Source: Sedimentitalea xiamensis
GTDB lineage: Bacteria > Pseudomonadota > Alphaproteobacteria > Rhodobacterales > Rhodobacteraceae
Length of the DNA stretch: 64,000 nucleotides
Assembly: GCF_030164465.1 (NCBI RefSeq)
Contig: NZ_JASNJE010000023.1
Span: 1 to 64,000 of the forward strand
Reading direction: 5' to 3'
Both the position numbers and the translations under genes were made by a program. The first letter of the stretch is position 1; each line of letters opens with the position of its first letter. Positions 36,211 to 45,073 of the stretch are shown here, in pieces. The notes under the pieces were generated by a model. The model did not search any database, was not told the origin of the DNA, and saw nothing but the letters and a program-made list of their open reading frames with translations.

Positions 36211-37254
36211 TCACTCGATACCGAAAATCACCGAATAGATGGCATCGCCGTTGGTCCTGTTGATGACCTCGACCACGTGATCTCCGGATTGCCACAACTG
36301 GCCCCGGTAATCGCGTTCGGTCGAAATCATGTCGAGCAGGAAGGTCCGGTCCGGATTGAATATCTGGTATGAAATCGGCGCGGATTGTGTCGTGACCCGC
36401 ACGGTCAGGAACTGGCCGTCGCGCGCGTTGAGCGAATAGCGGCGCGACTCGCCCGGCGCCAGCAGCCCGTGAAGTTCGGCACCCGATGCGCCGGCTGCGA
36501 ACTGCACCCGTTCGTCGCCGTCACCCACCGAAATCGCTGCTCCCGAACCGGCGGGCTCCGCTGCGACGCCCGACCCTTCGATCAGGAAATCGCCCGCGGC
36601 CCAGCCTTCGAAACCCGGATCGGCCATGGTCGCGACGCGGCACCACCGGCCGCCCTCGGCCATGCGGCAGCCGAGATTGCGCAGGTTCTGGCCATTGGAG
36701 AGCCGCGTGATGATGCTGGCCCCTGCCGATGGACCCGCGCGCATGTTCAGGGTGCCGCCGCCGGACACGGAGACCTGGAGAAAATCCGGTCCGCCGGCCA
36801 GACCATCGGCGAAATCGCCTTCGACGCGCGCGCCGGTTTCGCCCAGAACCGAGAGGTCCAGTGTGAATTCGGCGGTTTCGCCCCGGCGCGCGGCGGCACG
36901 ATACAGGAAGACAGCGACCGTGTATTCCCCGGAAATGTCCAGGGTGCCGGACCAATTGTTGATCGGATCGGTGAATTCACCGATCACGAACGCCTCGTCG
37001 CCGGGTCCGCTGCCGGGCGCATATACGTTGAAATAAGTCGCGGCATTGTTTGACGACAGGACGACATTCATGGTCTGCCCCGCTTCCGCCCCGAGCTTGT
37101 AGAGAACGGTATCGCGGCCGGTCACGCTGTCGCTCAGGGTCGTTCCCGTCGCGCCGGCGGGGAAGCGCACGTCTACCGCCCGATCCTGGGCCAGGGCAGG
37201 GACCGGGGCAATGAGAATGGCCGCGGCTATGAAAAGGGATCTCAGGATCTGCAA
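36211..37254 (-). CDS. Exported protein with an SH3-like domain
   Basis: A 347-residue protein with a signal peptide (LRSLFIAAAILIAPVPALA). I chose a TTG at 37254 with AGAGG upstream because earlier in-frame ATGs give a long non-signal leader. The middle (about residues 175-240) is a bacterial SH3 domain: LNMRAGPSAGASIITRLSNGQ, then GGRWCRVATMADPGFEGWAAGDFL. The two flanking halves are similar to each other in layout, each starting with an RFPAGATG / QFAAGASG segment and containing a YTVAVF / HVVEVI strand, suggesting repeated beta domains that may bind polymers. Cotranscribed with the small lipoprotein gene. Function is unknown. Confidence 0.78.
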   Translation of the reverse strand: MQILRSLFIAAAILIAPVPALAQDRAVDVRFPAGATGTTLSDSVTGRDTVLYKLGAEAGQTMNVVLSSNNAATYFNVYAPGSGPGDEAFVIGEFTDPINNWSGTLDISGEYTVAVFLYRAAARRGETAEFTLDLSVLGETGARVEGDFADGLAGGPDFLQVSVSGGGTLNMRAGPSAGASIITRLSNGQNLRNLGCRMAEGGRWCRVATMADPGFEGWAAGDFLIEGSGVAAEPAGSGAAISVGDGDERVQFAAGASGAELHGLLAPGESRRYSLNARDGQFLTVRVTTQSAPISYQIFNPDRTFLLDMISTERDYRGQLWQSGDHVVEVINRTNGDAIYSVIFGIE

Positions 37255-37464
37255 AGCAACCTCTCGCTTCTCAAGAAAGGACGGTCCAGGCACGGTTTTC
37301 TGCCAGCGCGGTTGCTGGCAGGTTATCGCAAGAGCAGGAATTTTCAAGTTTGCATCGCGACGAAGGGGAATGCCGCGATCCGGATCACTCCGGCAGGGCG
37401 GATCATCCCTGTCCAAAAGGAAAAACCGCAAACCCGGTACAGGCCAGCCGGATCCCGTGCCGCG

Positions 37465-38250
37465 TCAGCGCGCGGGCTTTCCGAGATAGGCAAAACGATA
37501 GGCCAGGGCGACGCCGCCCGCACCGCCTGCGATGTTGCCCAAAGTGACCCAGACCAGGTTGCGCACCGCATCGCCCACCGGCACCCCGGACGCCGCCAGC
37601 CATCCCTGCGGAAAGAAATACATGTTCGCGACGGAGTGTTCGAGACCCAGCAGGACGAATGCGCTGATCGGCCAGAGGATGGCCAGGATTTTCCCGCTAA
37701 CCGTCCTGGCCGCAAAGGTCAGCCATATGGCGAGACACACCAGCGCATTGCACAGAGCGCCGCGAAAGAACGCCTCGACGGGTTGCAGGGCGGCTTTCGC
37801 CTGGGAAATCCGCGCCGCGACCTCTCCCATCGGGCCGTCCAGAAGTCCGGAAAACCCGAAGGCGAGGGCAAGCCCGGCCGCGCCCGCCAGGTTTCCCAGG
37901 TAGACGACCGTCCAGCTACGCAGCAGTTCCGGCGCCGTGATTCTCCGGTCGACGGCGGCCATGACCATCAGGGCATTGCCGGTAAACAGTTCCGCGCCCC
38001 CGACAACGACCAGAACAAGGCCCAGCGAAAAGACCACGCCGCCGAGCAGCTTGTGGGGGCCGAATGCCGGATCGATGCCGGACATGACGGCGCTGTAGGC
38101 GGCTGCACCGAACCCTATGAAGGCCCCGGCGAGGATGGCGAGCACGAACATCTGAAAGAGCGGAAGCCGGGCCTTGGCGATGCCGACATCTTCCACGAGA
38201 AGCGCGATCTTCGCGGGCCCATAGGCATCATGGCTGCTGTCGTCCTTCAT
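37465..38250 (-). CDS. Formate/nitrite transporter family channel (FocA/NirC type)
   Basis: A 261-residue member of the FNT family with six transmembrane helices. Recognisable are AGAFIGFGAAAYSAVM in the first helix, GGAELFTGNALMVMA, and FRGALCNALVCLAIWLTF, followed by EHSVANMYFFP, where the histidine corresponds to the central histidine of FNT pores. FNT channels carry formate, nitrite or hydrosulfide as pentamers. The ATG at 38250 was chosen over an upstream ATG at 38283; neither has a strong ribosome binding site. It stands alone, with gaps of about 210 and 150 bp, so substrate assignment is not possible. Confidence 0.9.
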   Translation of the reverse strand: MKDDSSHDAYGPAKIALLVEDVGIAKARLPLFQMFVLAILAGAFIGFGAAAYSAVMSGIDPAFGPHKLLGGVVFSLGLVLVVVGGAELFTGNALMVMAAVDRRITAPELLRSWTVVYLGNLAGAAGLALAFGFSGLLDGPMGEVAARISQAKAALQPVEAFFRGALCNALVCLAIWLTFAARTVSGKILAILWPISAFVLLGLEHSVANMYFFPQGWLAASGVPVGDAVRNLVWVTLGNIAGGAGGVALAYRFAYLGKPAR

Positions 38251-38402
38251 GCGACCGACGATAAACCGCCCGATCCGGAACAAAAGATCTATTTCGGGTT
38301 CGCGACGTTCGTTGCACCATTTCGTCAGACCCCGGTCAGGGACAGGGTTGACCGATCACGGCAAACGGAGACCGGCCCGAACGGACCCCGGATTCCGGAC
38401 GC

Positions 38403-39020
38403 CTAGGTGCGTGCGACGATCCATGATACGGCTTCGGCCAGAAGCTGCGAGGTCGCACCATCGAACGCGGCCGCAAGCGCATCGGGATCGGTCGAAGCGG
38501 TGTTTTCGGTGACGGCGAAAGCCCGTGTGGCGACGACCCTGCTGTCGCTTTCCCGAACCAGCCGCAGAACGAGTCGGACCCGGATAACCGATGCGCGCCC
38601 GTCGGCCACCGTTTCCGCCTGAAAATCCGTCAACTCGCCCAGCACCGTGAAATCGGAAATTGGTCCGACCGGACTGCGGCCGACCGACGCGAACCTGCCG
38701 GTTTCGGTGAGTCCCCTGACCAGCAGGGTCTGGATCATGACCGGCGCCGTGTCCGCCCACCGCACTCCGGGCAGGTATTGCGCCTGAAGCGGCGCGGGCC
38801 GGATCATGATCCGGTCGGTCGCGAGCGCGCCGCTGGCGGCGGGCGCCTGGACGACAAGTTCGACAGCCCGGCGCGACGCCGACCGAGGCACCTCGGGCGT
38901 GCGCAGTTCGTAGATTTCCAGCGGTTGCGAGGCATCTCCCAATGCCGTGAGCGCGGAGCAGCCGGACAGCGCCAAGGGCAGCAAGAGACACAGGGTCGGC
39001 AGGCGCATCTTCACATTCAT
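38403..39020 (-). CDS. ABC-type transport auxiliary lipoprotein (PqiC/DUF330-like)
   Basis: A 205-residue lipoprotein with signal peptide and lipobox LSGC (cysteine near residue 21). The mature protein matches the ABC_trans_aux family: YELRTPE at the start, VVQAPAASGALATDRIMIR, WADTAPVMIQTLLVRGLTETGRF and a C-terminal amphipathic helix. Such proteins form an outer-membrane end for MCE transporters. Its ATG overlaps the stop of the MCE gene by four bases, so it belongs to the mla-type operon. Confidence 0.88.
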   Translation of the reverse strand: MNVKMRLPTLCLLLPLALSGCSALTALGDASQPLEIYELRTPEVPRSASRRAVELVVQAPAASGALATDRIMIRPAPLQAQYLPGVRWADTAPVMIQTLLVRGLTETGRFASVGRSPVGPISDFTVLGELTDFQAETVADGRASVIRVRLVLRLVRESDSRVVATRAFAVTENTASTDPDALAAAFDGATSQLLAEAVSWIVART

Positions 39021-40762
39021 CGTCTGAACTCCGGGGCGCGTGGGTCTAGGAAAAATCGGCTCGGGTCGCGTCGGATCTGCGCGAGCAATGCATCGAGATT
39101 GCTGATCAGGGCGCGGGTCTCGGTGGCAAGCCGGGCGTATTGCGGCAGCGCGGTTGCCGCGAAATTGCGGACCTCCGGGGCGCTCTCTTCGACGGCGGCC
39201 CTGACCTGGGCAAAGGCGGATTCCGCCGAACGGCTCGCGGCGCGCAGGTCTTCCGTCACGCCGGGAATTTCGTCCGCGACCCTGGCGACCGTGGCTTCGA
39301 GTTGCGACAGGGTCATGCGCAACCGTTCGGCAATTTCCGTGGCGTCTTCGTTCAGGACACGGTCCGCGCCCTGGAACGCCGATTTCGCGGCTTTCAGGGC
39401 GCGATCCCCTGTCTCCAGCGCGGCGTTGATCGCCGACAGGGTTTCGTTCGCATTGGCGAAAGTGACGCGCGCGCCGTCCAGCGTTTCTTCCGCCTTCCGG
39501 GCGAGATCATCCAGCCGGCCCGAGGCGGAAGACAGGTCCGCTCCGACAGTCGTGGCGACGCTGGAAGCGGTCTCGGTCGCCCTGCGGATATCGTCGAGAA
39601 TCGCCGGCAGGTCGGTTTCCGCCGTATCCCCGATCATCCGGATGACCGACGTGGCCTCGGTCGTGGCGATGCGGAGTTCCGCGATCAGCGGTTCAGCGCC
39701 TTCGGCAATCGCCCCATCGAGCCGTCGCGCGGCATTGTCCACGCTGGCCAGCGTTTCTTCGATCCGGCCGATCAGAGCATGCGCCGCCGCCAGGGTCTCT
39801 TTCGCTTCGCCGAGGCGCAGGTTGGCCGTCTCGCCGGTTTCGGTATAGGTTCCCATCAGGAGGTCGGCGCGGTCGCTGAGGACGGCGAAGCGGGACTGGA
39901 TGTCAGCCGCCGAACGGTCGAGCTGTCGTGTCGCGGAGGTCAGGTCTTCCCGGATATAGCGGTCGGCGCTGGCGATGGCGCCTTCCGCCCGTTCGAGCGT
40001 GTCAGAGCCTTGCGCCAGAACGTTTTGCGCGTCGGCGGACAGCGCGTCGATCGAGCCGAGCGCGGATTCCGCGGACTTGAGAACGCCGGAGGCATCGGTG
40101 GTGAGCGAATCCAGCATGTCGTTGAACCGGTCGATTTCGCGCGCGAAATCCGACACCGTGCCGCTGACCACCGAAAAGTCATCCAGCGCCTGGGCAAAGG
40201 ATGCCGACGACTGTTCGACATTCCGCAGGATGTTCTGCACGCTTTGCTGGTTCTCGCCGCCAATCAACTGCCGCAACTGCCGCACGACTTCCAGCGTTTC
40301 GGCAAGGATTTCGGGTGCATCCTGCGACAGTGATTGCAAAACCGACTGCCCCGCCTCGATCATCGGGATGTCGTCCGGCGACGCGGCGGCGAGAAGCGGG
40401 GATTCCGGCGTGCCTGCCGAGATGCCCACAAAGGATACGCCGGTCACGCCCTGCGCTTCGATCGTGGCGACACTGTCGGTGCGCACCGGGGTATCCGCCC
40501 CTACTTCGACCCTGACCCGCACGCGCCCGTCCCGCTCCGGCGACAACCGCACATCGACGACCTGCCCGACCGGCAGACCGGAAAAGCGCACGTCCGATGC
40601 GTCGCTCAGCCCGGACACCGTCGGAAAATCGATATCGAAATAGGCGAACTGCCGGTCAAGCTGGATATTCGCGAACCAGAGAAAGAACGCGAGCATACCC
40701 AGAAACCCGGACAGGGCGAAGGCGCCGATCAGGATGTAGTTGGCCCTCGTTTCCATCGTCAT
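39017..40762 (-). CDS. MCE-family lipid transport protein with long coiled coil (MlaD-like)
   Basis: A 581-residue membrane-anchored protein. Residues about 8-30 are a transmembrane helix, about 38-120 an MCE domain (VSGLSDASDVRFSGLPVGQVVDV, later GVTGVSFVGI), and the rest is mostly heptad-rich alpha helix with many Ala, Leu and Asp, which should form a long bundle spanning the periplasm as in LetB/YebT-related or actinobacterial MCE proteins. It is the substrate-channel part of a phospholipid transporter and pairs with the permease and ATPase genes upstream. Overlaps neighbouring genes by four bases on both sides. Confidence 0.92.
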   Translation of the reverse strand: MTMETRANYILIGAFALSGFLGMLAFFLWFANIQLDRQFAYFDIDFPTVSGLSDASDVRFSGLPVGQVVDVRLSPERDGRVRVRVEVGADTPVRTDSVATIEAQGVTGVSFVGISAGTPESPLLAAASPDDIPMIEAGQSVLQSLSQDAPEILAETLEVVRQLRQLIGGENQQSVQNILRNVEQSSASFAQALDDFSVVSGTVSDFAREIDRFNDMLDSLTTDASGVLKSAESALGSIDALSADAQNVLAQGSDTLERAEGAIASADRYIREDLTSATRQLDRSAADIQSRFAVLSDRADLLMGTYTETGETANLRLGEAKETLAAAHALIGRIEETLASVDNAARRLDGAIAEGAEPLIAELRIATTEATSVIRMIGDTAETDLPAILDDIRRATETASSVATTVGADLSSASGRLDDLARKAEETLDGARVTFANANETLSAINAALETGDRALKAAKSAFQGADRVLNEDATEIAERLRMTLSQLEATVARVADEIPGVTEDLRAASRSAESAFAQVRAAVEESAPEVRNFAATALPQYARLATETRALISNLDALLAQIRRDPSRFFLDPRAPEFRR

Positions 40763-41565
40763 TCTTCTCCGGTGGCAACGCGGGACGCCTGCGTTTCAGA
40801 AGCGGCGCGGGCGCGGGGGCCGTGAAAATATTCGCGCACCCAAGGATGCTCAACCTTCTGCATATCTTCAAGACTCCCCGTGACGAGAACCTTCTTCTCG
40901 GCCAGAACCGCGATACGGTCGCAGATCGCATAAAGCGTGTCGAGGTCATGGGTCACGAGGAAAACGGTAAGTTCAAGCGACCGGCTCAGGTTCCGGATCA
41001 ACGTGTCGAAGGCCGCGGCACCGATCGGGTCAAGGCCGGCGGTCGGCTCATCAAGGAAAACGATCTCGGGGTCGAGCGCGAGGGCGCGCGCCAGCCCGGC
41101 CCGTTTCCGCATGCCGCCCGAAAGTTCCGCCGGGTATTTGTCCCCTGCCGAATAGGGAAGGCCCACCATCGAGATCTTCAGATCGGCAAGGTCGCGCCGG
41201 ATCGCGGGTGCGAGGCCCGGAACCGATCGCATCGGCACCTCGACATTCTCGCGCACGGTCAGCGAAGAGAAAAGCGCGCCATCCTGGAACATGACGCCCC
41301 AGCGTTCTTCCAGCGATTCGCGCGCCGACTCCTCTTCGGACAGCACGTTCACGCCGAAAACCTCGATCGATCCGGCCTTTGGCTTCTGCAATCCGGTGAT
41401 CGACCGCAGCAGCACGGATTTCCCCGTTCCGGACCCGCCCACGACGCCGAGAATTTCGCCGCGATAGACGTCCAGATCCAGGTTTTCGTGCACCACATGC
41501 GCGCCGAACTGGTTCTTCAGGCTGCGCACGCGGATCACGGTTTCGCGGGGTCCAGAGTCCATCAT
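40759..41565 (-). CDS. mlaF: ABC transporter ATPase of an MCE lipid transporter (MlaF-like)
   Basis: A 268-residue ATPase. Walker A is GGSGTGKSVLLRSITG, signature LSGGMRKRAGLARALALDP, Walker B IVFLDEPTAGLDPIGA, and the H-loop LVTHDLDTL. The GMRKRAGLARAL signature is typical of MlaF. Translation starts with MMDSG at 41565, overlapping the permease stop (ATGA). It drives lipid movement between outer and inner membrane together with the permease and the MCE protein; direction cannot be told. Confidence 0.93.
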   Translation of the reverse strand: MMDSGPRETVIRVRSLKNQFGAHVVHENLDLDVYRGEILGVVGGSGTGKSVLLRSITGLQKPKAGSIEVFGVNVLSEEESARESLEERWGVMFQDGALFSSLTVRENVEVPMRSVPGLAPAIRRDLADLKISMVGLPYSAGDKYPAELSGGMRKRAGLARALALDPEIVFLDEPTAGLDPIGAAAFDTLIRNLSRSLELTVFLVTHDLDTLYAICDRIAVLAEKKVLVTGSLEDMQKVEHPWVREYFHGPRARAASETQASRVATGEE

Positions 41566-42692
41566 AGCCCGATCTGCGCGAAGAAGATCGAAAACATGGC
41601 GTCGGCGACGATGACCGCGAAGATCGCGGTCACGACCGCGTTCGATGTCATGCGGCCAAGCGATTCCGCGTCGCCCTTGACCTGCATTCCGGCATGGCAT
41701 CCCACGACACCGATGATCAGCGCGAAGACCGGGGCCTTCACCAGCCCGACGAAAACATGGGACACATCCGTGCCTTCGACCAACCGGGTGCGGAACATCG
41801 ACGGAGAAATCCCGAGATCGATCCAGGCCATCAGCGCGCCGCCGAACAGCCCCATGACATCGGCAATCAGGCCGAGGATCGGCAACATCACGAGAAGCGC
41901 GAGGATTCGCGGAAGGAACAGCACTGTCGCCGGGTCGAGGCCAAGGGTGCGCATCGCGTCGATTTCCTCGCGCATTTTCATCGACCCGATGGCCGCCGTG
42001 AAGGCCGAAGCCGTCCGGCCCGCGACGATGATCGCCGTCAGCAGAATTCCCAACTCCCGAAGGATCGAGATTGCGATCAGGTCCACGACGAAAACTTCGG
42101 CACCGAACTGCCGCAGTTGGGCAGACCCCTGGAATGCGAGCACCACGCCGATCAGGAAAGCCATGAGGGCGACAATCGGGACGGCGCGCAAACCGACATC
42201 CTCGGCATGGGCGACAAGGGCCGTCAGGCGAAATTCGCTCGGGTGCCGCATCACCCGGCCGAGACGGGCGAAAAAGAGGCCGAGATAGCCGGTCAGTTCG
42301 AGCAGGAACCTGGCGCCGGCAACCACGGTCTGTCCGATGCGTTCCAGAAGCGCAGCGAAATCCTTGCGGTCCGGAGGCGCCCCTTCCTTTTCGGGCATGG
42401 CGCGGCGCACGCTTTCCAGCAACTGGGCGCTTTCCGCGCTGAGGTTGCGCATCTCCATCGTGCCGCCGGAACCGGTCAGCCGCCTTTCAAGATCGGACAG
42501 GGCCCAGGCGCCGGCGGTGTCGAGACGGACGACCTTTGCCATGTCGACGACCAGACGATCGCAAGGCTTCAGGTCTCCGAGGTTTTCGTGAACCTGGGTC
42601 ACCGTATTGACGGAGAGCGTGCCGATCAGGCGCAGGACTGCCTCGCCGGTCTCGGCCGCCGGGATCATTTCGAACTGGAAATCCTGTTTCAC
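41562..42692 (-). CDS. mlaE: MlaE-family permease fused to an N-terminal STAS domain
   Basis: A 376-residue protein. The first ~95 residues are a STAS domain (LRLIGTLSVNTVTQVHENL, then KPCDRLVVDMAKVVRLDTAGAWALSDLERRL), normally the separate protein MlaB. The remainder is the MlaE permease with five or so helices, including FLIGVVLAFQGSAQLRQFG, AGRTASAFTAAIGSMKMREEIDAMRTLGLDP and HAGMQVKGDAESLGRMT. Such MlaB-MlaE fusions are known in alphaproteobacteria. First gene of the four-gene operon. Confidence 0.93.
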   Translation of the reverse strand: MKQDFQFEMIPAAETGEAVLRLIGTLSVNTVTQVHENLGDLKPCDRLVVDMAKVVRLDTAGAWALSDLERRLTGSGGTMEMRNLSAESAQLLESVRRAMPEKEGAPPDRKDFAALLERIGQTVVAGARFLLELTGYLGLFFARLGRVMRHPSEFRLTALVAHAEDVGLRAVPIVALMAFLIGVVLAFQGSAQLRQFGAEVFVVDLIAISILRELGILLTAIIVAGRTASAFTAAIGSMKMREEIDAMRTLGLDPATVLFLPRILALLVMLPILGLIADVMGLFGGALMAWIDLGISPSMFRTRLVEGTDVSHVFVGLVKAPVFALIIGVVGCHAGMQVKGDAESLGRMTSNAVVTAIFAVIVADAMFSIFFAQIGL

Positions 42693-42806
42693 GACCGGAC
42701 CATTTCCTTCTCGGCGCGCCTAGCGGCACCGCGACGCATCTTCGGCAGAAATGATCCTGCCATGTGCGTGCGGAACAGGAAAGCAGATGACATATGGCGG
42801 CGCCGA

Positions 42807-42826
42807 CCGTTGCCCAAGGGGCACGG
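42807..42826 (-). terminator. Possible hairpin after tonB
   Basis: CCG-TGCCC (42807-42815, with one bulged T) can pair with GGGCA-CGG (42819-42826) around a three-base loop, about 22 bases after the tonB stop on the minus strand. It could end the btu operon before the mla operon. No U-tract is visible, so this is tentative. Confidence 0.4.
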
Positions 42827-42848
42827 CCGGGAAGCGGACGGGCCGGTT

Positions 42849-43655
42849 TCAGGGCTGGAAGGACATCGGCAGAACGAACTGGTGAACGCCAGTCGCAAGC
42901 CCCTTGGGTGCGCTGCGAATCCGGGCGCGTTTGACAGCCGCGATGGCGGCCTGATCCAGCGCCGGGTGTCCCGATGACTTGCGGATCCTGACCGCGGACA
43001 CCGTGCCATTGCTGTGCACGGCAATCGCCAGCGTGACCGAACCCTCCACCCGCAACCCTTTCGGGAATGATTTGCGCCGTTCGATTTCAGCCCGGATCGC
43101 CTGTCCCCAGGTCGCCATCAGGGCAGGGGACTGCGAGGAGTCGGCGGCGGCCGAACGCGATGCGCCGTTGTTTCCGGCCTGGCTGCGTTGGCCGCGTCCC
43201 GCGGCCTTTTGTCCGGGGCTGGCGAGCGCGGACCGGGGTGGACTGGGTTGCGGCTGTCGCTGCGGCGGGCGGATCGAACGTTCCGGCGATGCAAAGGCGT
43301 AGTCGTGAGAAGCGCGGTCAACGGAGACGGGTGCCGACGGTTCGCTCGCTGACATGGGCAGGCTCTCGATGGCGGTCAGCCGTGGAACCGATTGTTCCGG
43401 TGCAGTCCGGCGGATCGGCGTCGGAGGGATGGCCGGATCCGGTGTCATCGGGGCGGGACTGGACGCCACGACCGGTTCGCGCTGCCATCGATCGACCAGC
43501 GCCTCCAGCGACGGGCTGCTGGCCTGGAGCGATATCAGCGCGTCGCCGCCCTCCCCGGCGCCGGGCGCGCCGCCGGAATCCGCGCCCTGCCAGACCGCGA
43601 CGTGAACGCCCGCAGCGACGGCCAGAAAGAAGCCGATTTCAACCGCGGCCCTCAT
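42849..43655 (-). CDS. tonB: TonB-family energy transducer
   Basis: A 268-residue TonB-like protein. An N-terminal hydrophobic anchor (VEIGFFLAVAAGVHVAVW) is followed by a long Pro/Ser/Arg-rich linker and a C-terminal TonB domain: EGSVTLAIAVHSNGTVSAVRIRKSSGHPALDQAAIAAVKRAR. The start at 43655 overlaps the exbD stop (ATGA). It ends the B12-uptake operon and probably serves BtuB specifically. It spans the periplasm to contact the receptor's TonB box. Confidence 0.9.
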   Translation of the reverse strand: MRAAVEIGFFLAVAAGVHVAVWQGADSGGAPGAGEGGDALISLQASSPSLEALVDRWQREPVVASSPAPMTPDPAIPPTPIRRTAPEQSVPRLTAIESLPMSASEPSAPVSVDRASHDYAFASPERSIRPPQRQPQPSPPRSALASPGQKAAGRGQRSQAGNNGASRSAAADSSQSPALMATWGQAIRAEIERRKSFPKGLRVEGSVTLAIAVHSNGTVSAVRIRKSSGHPALDQAAIAAVKRARIRSAPKGLATGVHQFVLPMSFQP

Positions 43656-44041
43656 TCCTGCCGCACCACGAGACTGAACCGCGTGACGCCGGCTTTCGCC
43701 AGGCGCGACAGGATGGACGCCAGGTCCCTGGCCGGCAATTCCGCATCGGCCCGGATCGTCACCTGTTCCACTGATTCCGCGGCTTCGATGGCGGCCCAGG
43801 CGTCTTCTCCTGTCTGGCCGCCAAGGGCGATCATCCCGGCGGCGGAAACGTACAGGGTTTCCAAGTCCGCGACCGCCTCGTCGGAATCGGCCTCCGGCAA
43901 TGTGAGATCGAAAGGCGGTGCCGGGGCGATCCGGGCCGTCATCATGAAGAAGATCAGCAGAAGAAACACGACGTTGATCATCGGAACGACGGATTCGGCA
44001 TGCGGACGGCGGCGGGAACGGGTGAACTGCATCGGCGTCAC
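43652..44041 (-). CDS. exbD: ExbD/TolR-family proton channel subunit (second copy)
   Basis: A 129-residue ExbD. After a basic N-terminus, the single helix VVPMINVVFLLLIFFMMTARI carries the ExbD pattern, but the critical aspartate of the usual PLIDVVF is Asn here (PMINVVF). The periplasmic part resembles ExbD (VTIRADAELPARDLASILSRLAKAGVTRFSLVV). The loss of Asp suggests this copy cannot carry protons by itself and may be structural. Overlaps both neighbours by four bases. Confidence 0.9.
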   Translation of the reverse strand: MTPMQFTRSRRRPHAESVVPMINVVFLLLIFFMMTARIAPAPPFDLTLPEADSDEAVADLETLYVSAAGMIALGGQTGEDAWAAIEAAESVEQVTIRADAELPARDLASILSRLAKAGVTRFSLVVRQE

Positions 44042-44415
44042 TCCACCACGGCAAGGTTCGTGATGCCGGATCGGCGCAGACTCTGCGCCACTCCGATCAG
44101 CCGTTGCAGACTGGTATCCGCGTCGGCGCGCAGCACGACCAGGTCATCGCGGTCGCGCATCAGCGGGGCCAGCCTGCCGGGCAGGTCTTCGGCGGTGAGG
44201 GGCTGGCCGTTCAACTGCAGTCCGGTTTCTGTCACGACGACCAGCCGCGGCGGGCCTTCATATGGCGCGCCACCGCCTGCAGCAGCCAGGGACAACGCCG
44301 CGTCATGGCCGAACCGCGACGCGAGCATGAAGAAGACCAGCAACAGAAACACCACATCGATCATCGGTGTCAGGCTGGGCTTGCGGCTGCGCCGTGGTTC
44401 GGAAAAGCTGAACAT
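44038..44415 (-). CDS. exbD: ExbD/TolR-family proton channel subunit (first copy)
   Basis: A 125-residue ExbD with the helix LTPMIDVVFLLLVFFMLASRF, which keeps the functional aspartate (PMIDVVF) that carries protons in ExbBD motors. The periplasmic part (VVLRADADTSLQRLIGVAQSLRRSGITNLAVV) is the normal ExbD fold. It follows exbB with a one-base overlap and precedes a second ExbD whose aspartate is replaced by asparagine, so this is presumably the active copy. Confidence 0.92.
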   Translation of the reverse strand: MFSFSEPRRSRKPSLTPMIDVVFLLLVFFMLASRFGHDAALSLAAAGGGAPYEGPPRLVVVTETGLQLNGQPLTAEDLPGRLAPLMRDRDDLVVLRADADTSLQRLIGVAQSLRRSGITNLAVVE

Positions 44416-45062
44416 CAGGCCGCCACCGTGTCCCTTGTCGCCCGGCGGGTAAACAGGCGGGTCGCCATGTCTTCCATGTCGGACTGGACCCGGTCCGCGA
44501 CGGATTCAAACCAGCTGAGCGCGATTGCCGCCGGGATTGCCACCGCCATCCCGGCGGCAGTGGTCAGCAGGGCTTCCCAGATACCGCCGGCCAGAACCGA
44601 AGGGTCGGCCTGTCCGCCGCTGGTTTCCAGCGCCTGAAAGGCGTCGATCATGCCGAGAACCGTACCCAGAAGGCCGATCAGGGGGGCGACCGTGACGATC
44701 AGTTCCAACGGACGCAGACCGGTGCGAAGCTGCTGCAATTCCCGCTGCGCCAGCCGGGCGGTTTCCTCGCGGGCCAGCTGTTCGGGCAGGGCGAGGGTCG
44801 CAAGCGTTCCCTCGACGAAACGGGCGCGCACGTTGCGCGGCGTCGTGGGCAGTGACGTTTCGGGCCGTATCCTGTCGGTGCCGTCGCAAGCCGCGGCGAC
44901 CATCTTTTCCGCCTGGGACTCCGACCATGCCCCGGCAAGGCCCAGTCTCCACAGTTTCCACAGGATGATCGCCAGCGTCAGCACGGACAGGGCCGCGATG
45001 GCCCAGAGCGCGGGACCGCCGGTGTGCAGGAATGCCAGGAGCGCGGCAATGTCGGGTTTCAT
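44415..45062 (-). CDS. exbB: ExbB/TolQ-family proton channel
   Basis: A 215-residue MotA/TolQ/ExbB protein. First helix ALWAIAALSVLTLAIILWKLWRLG, then the cytoplasmic segment, and the conserved pair of helices with LELIVTVAPLIGLLGTVLGMIDAFQAL and LAGGIWEALLTTAAGMAVAIPAAIAL, the proton-channel signature. With ExbD and TonB it powers BtuB. It starts 12 bp after the cbiZ stop and overlaps the first exbD by one base. Confidence 0.93.
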   Translation of the reverse strand: MKPDIAALLAFLHTGGPALWAIAALSVLTLAIILWKLWRLGLAGAWSESQAEKMVAAACDGTDRIRPETSLPTTPRNVRARFVEGTLATLALPEQLAREETARLAQRELQQLRTGLRPLELIVTVAPLIGLLGTVLGMIDAFQALETSGGQADPSVLAGGIWEALLTTAAGMAVAIPAAIALSWFESVADRVQSDMEDMATRLFTRRATRDTVAA

Positions 45063-45073
45063 GTCAAAATCCT

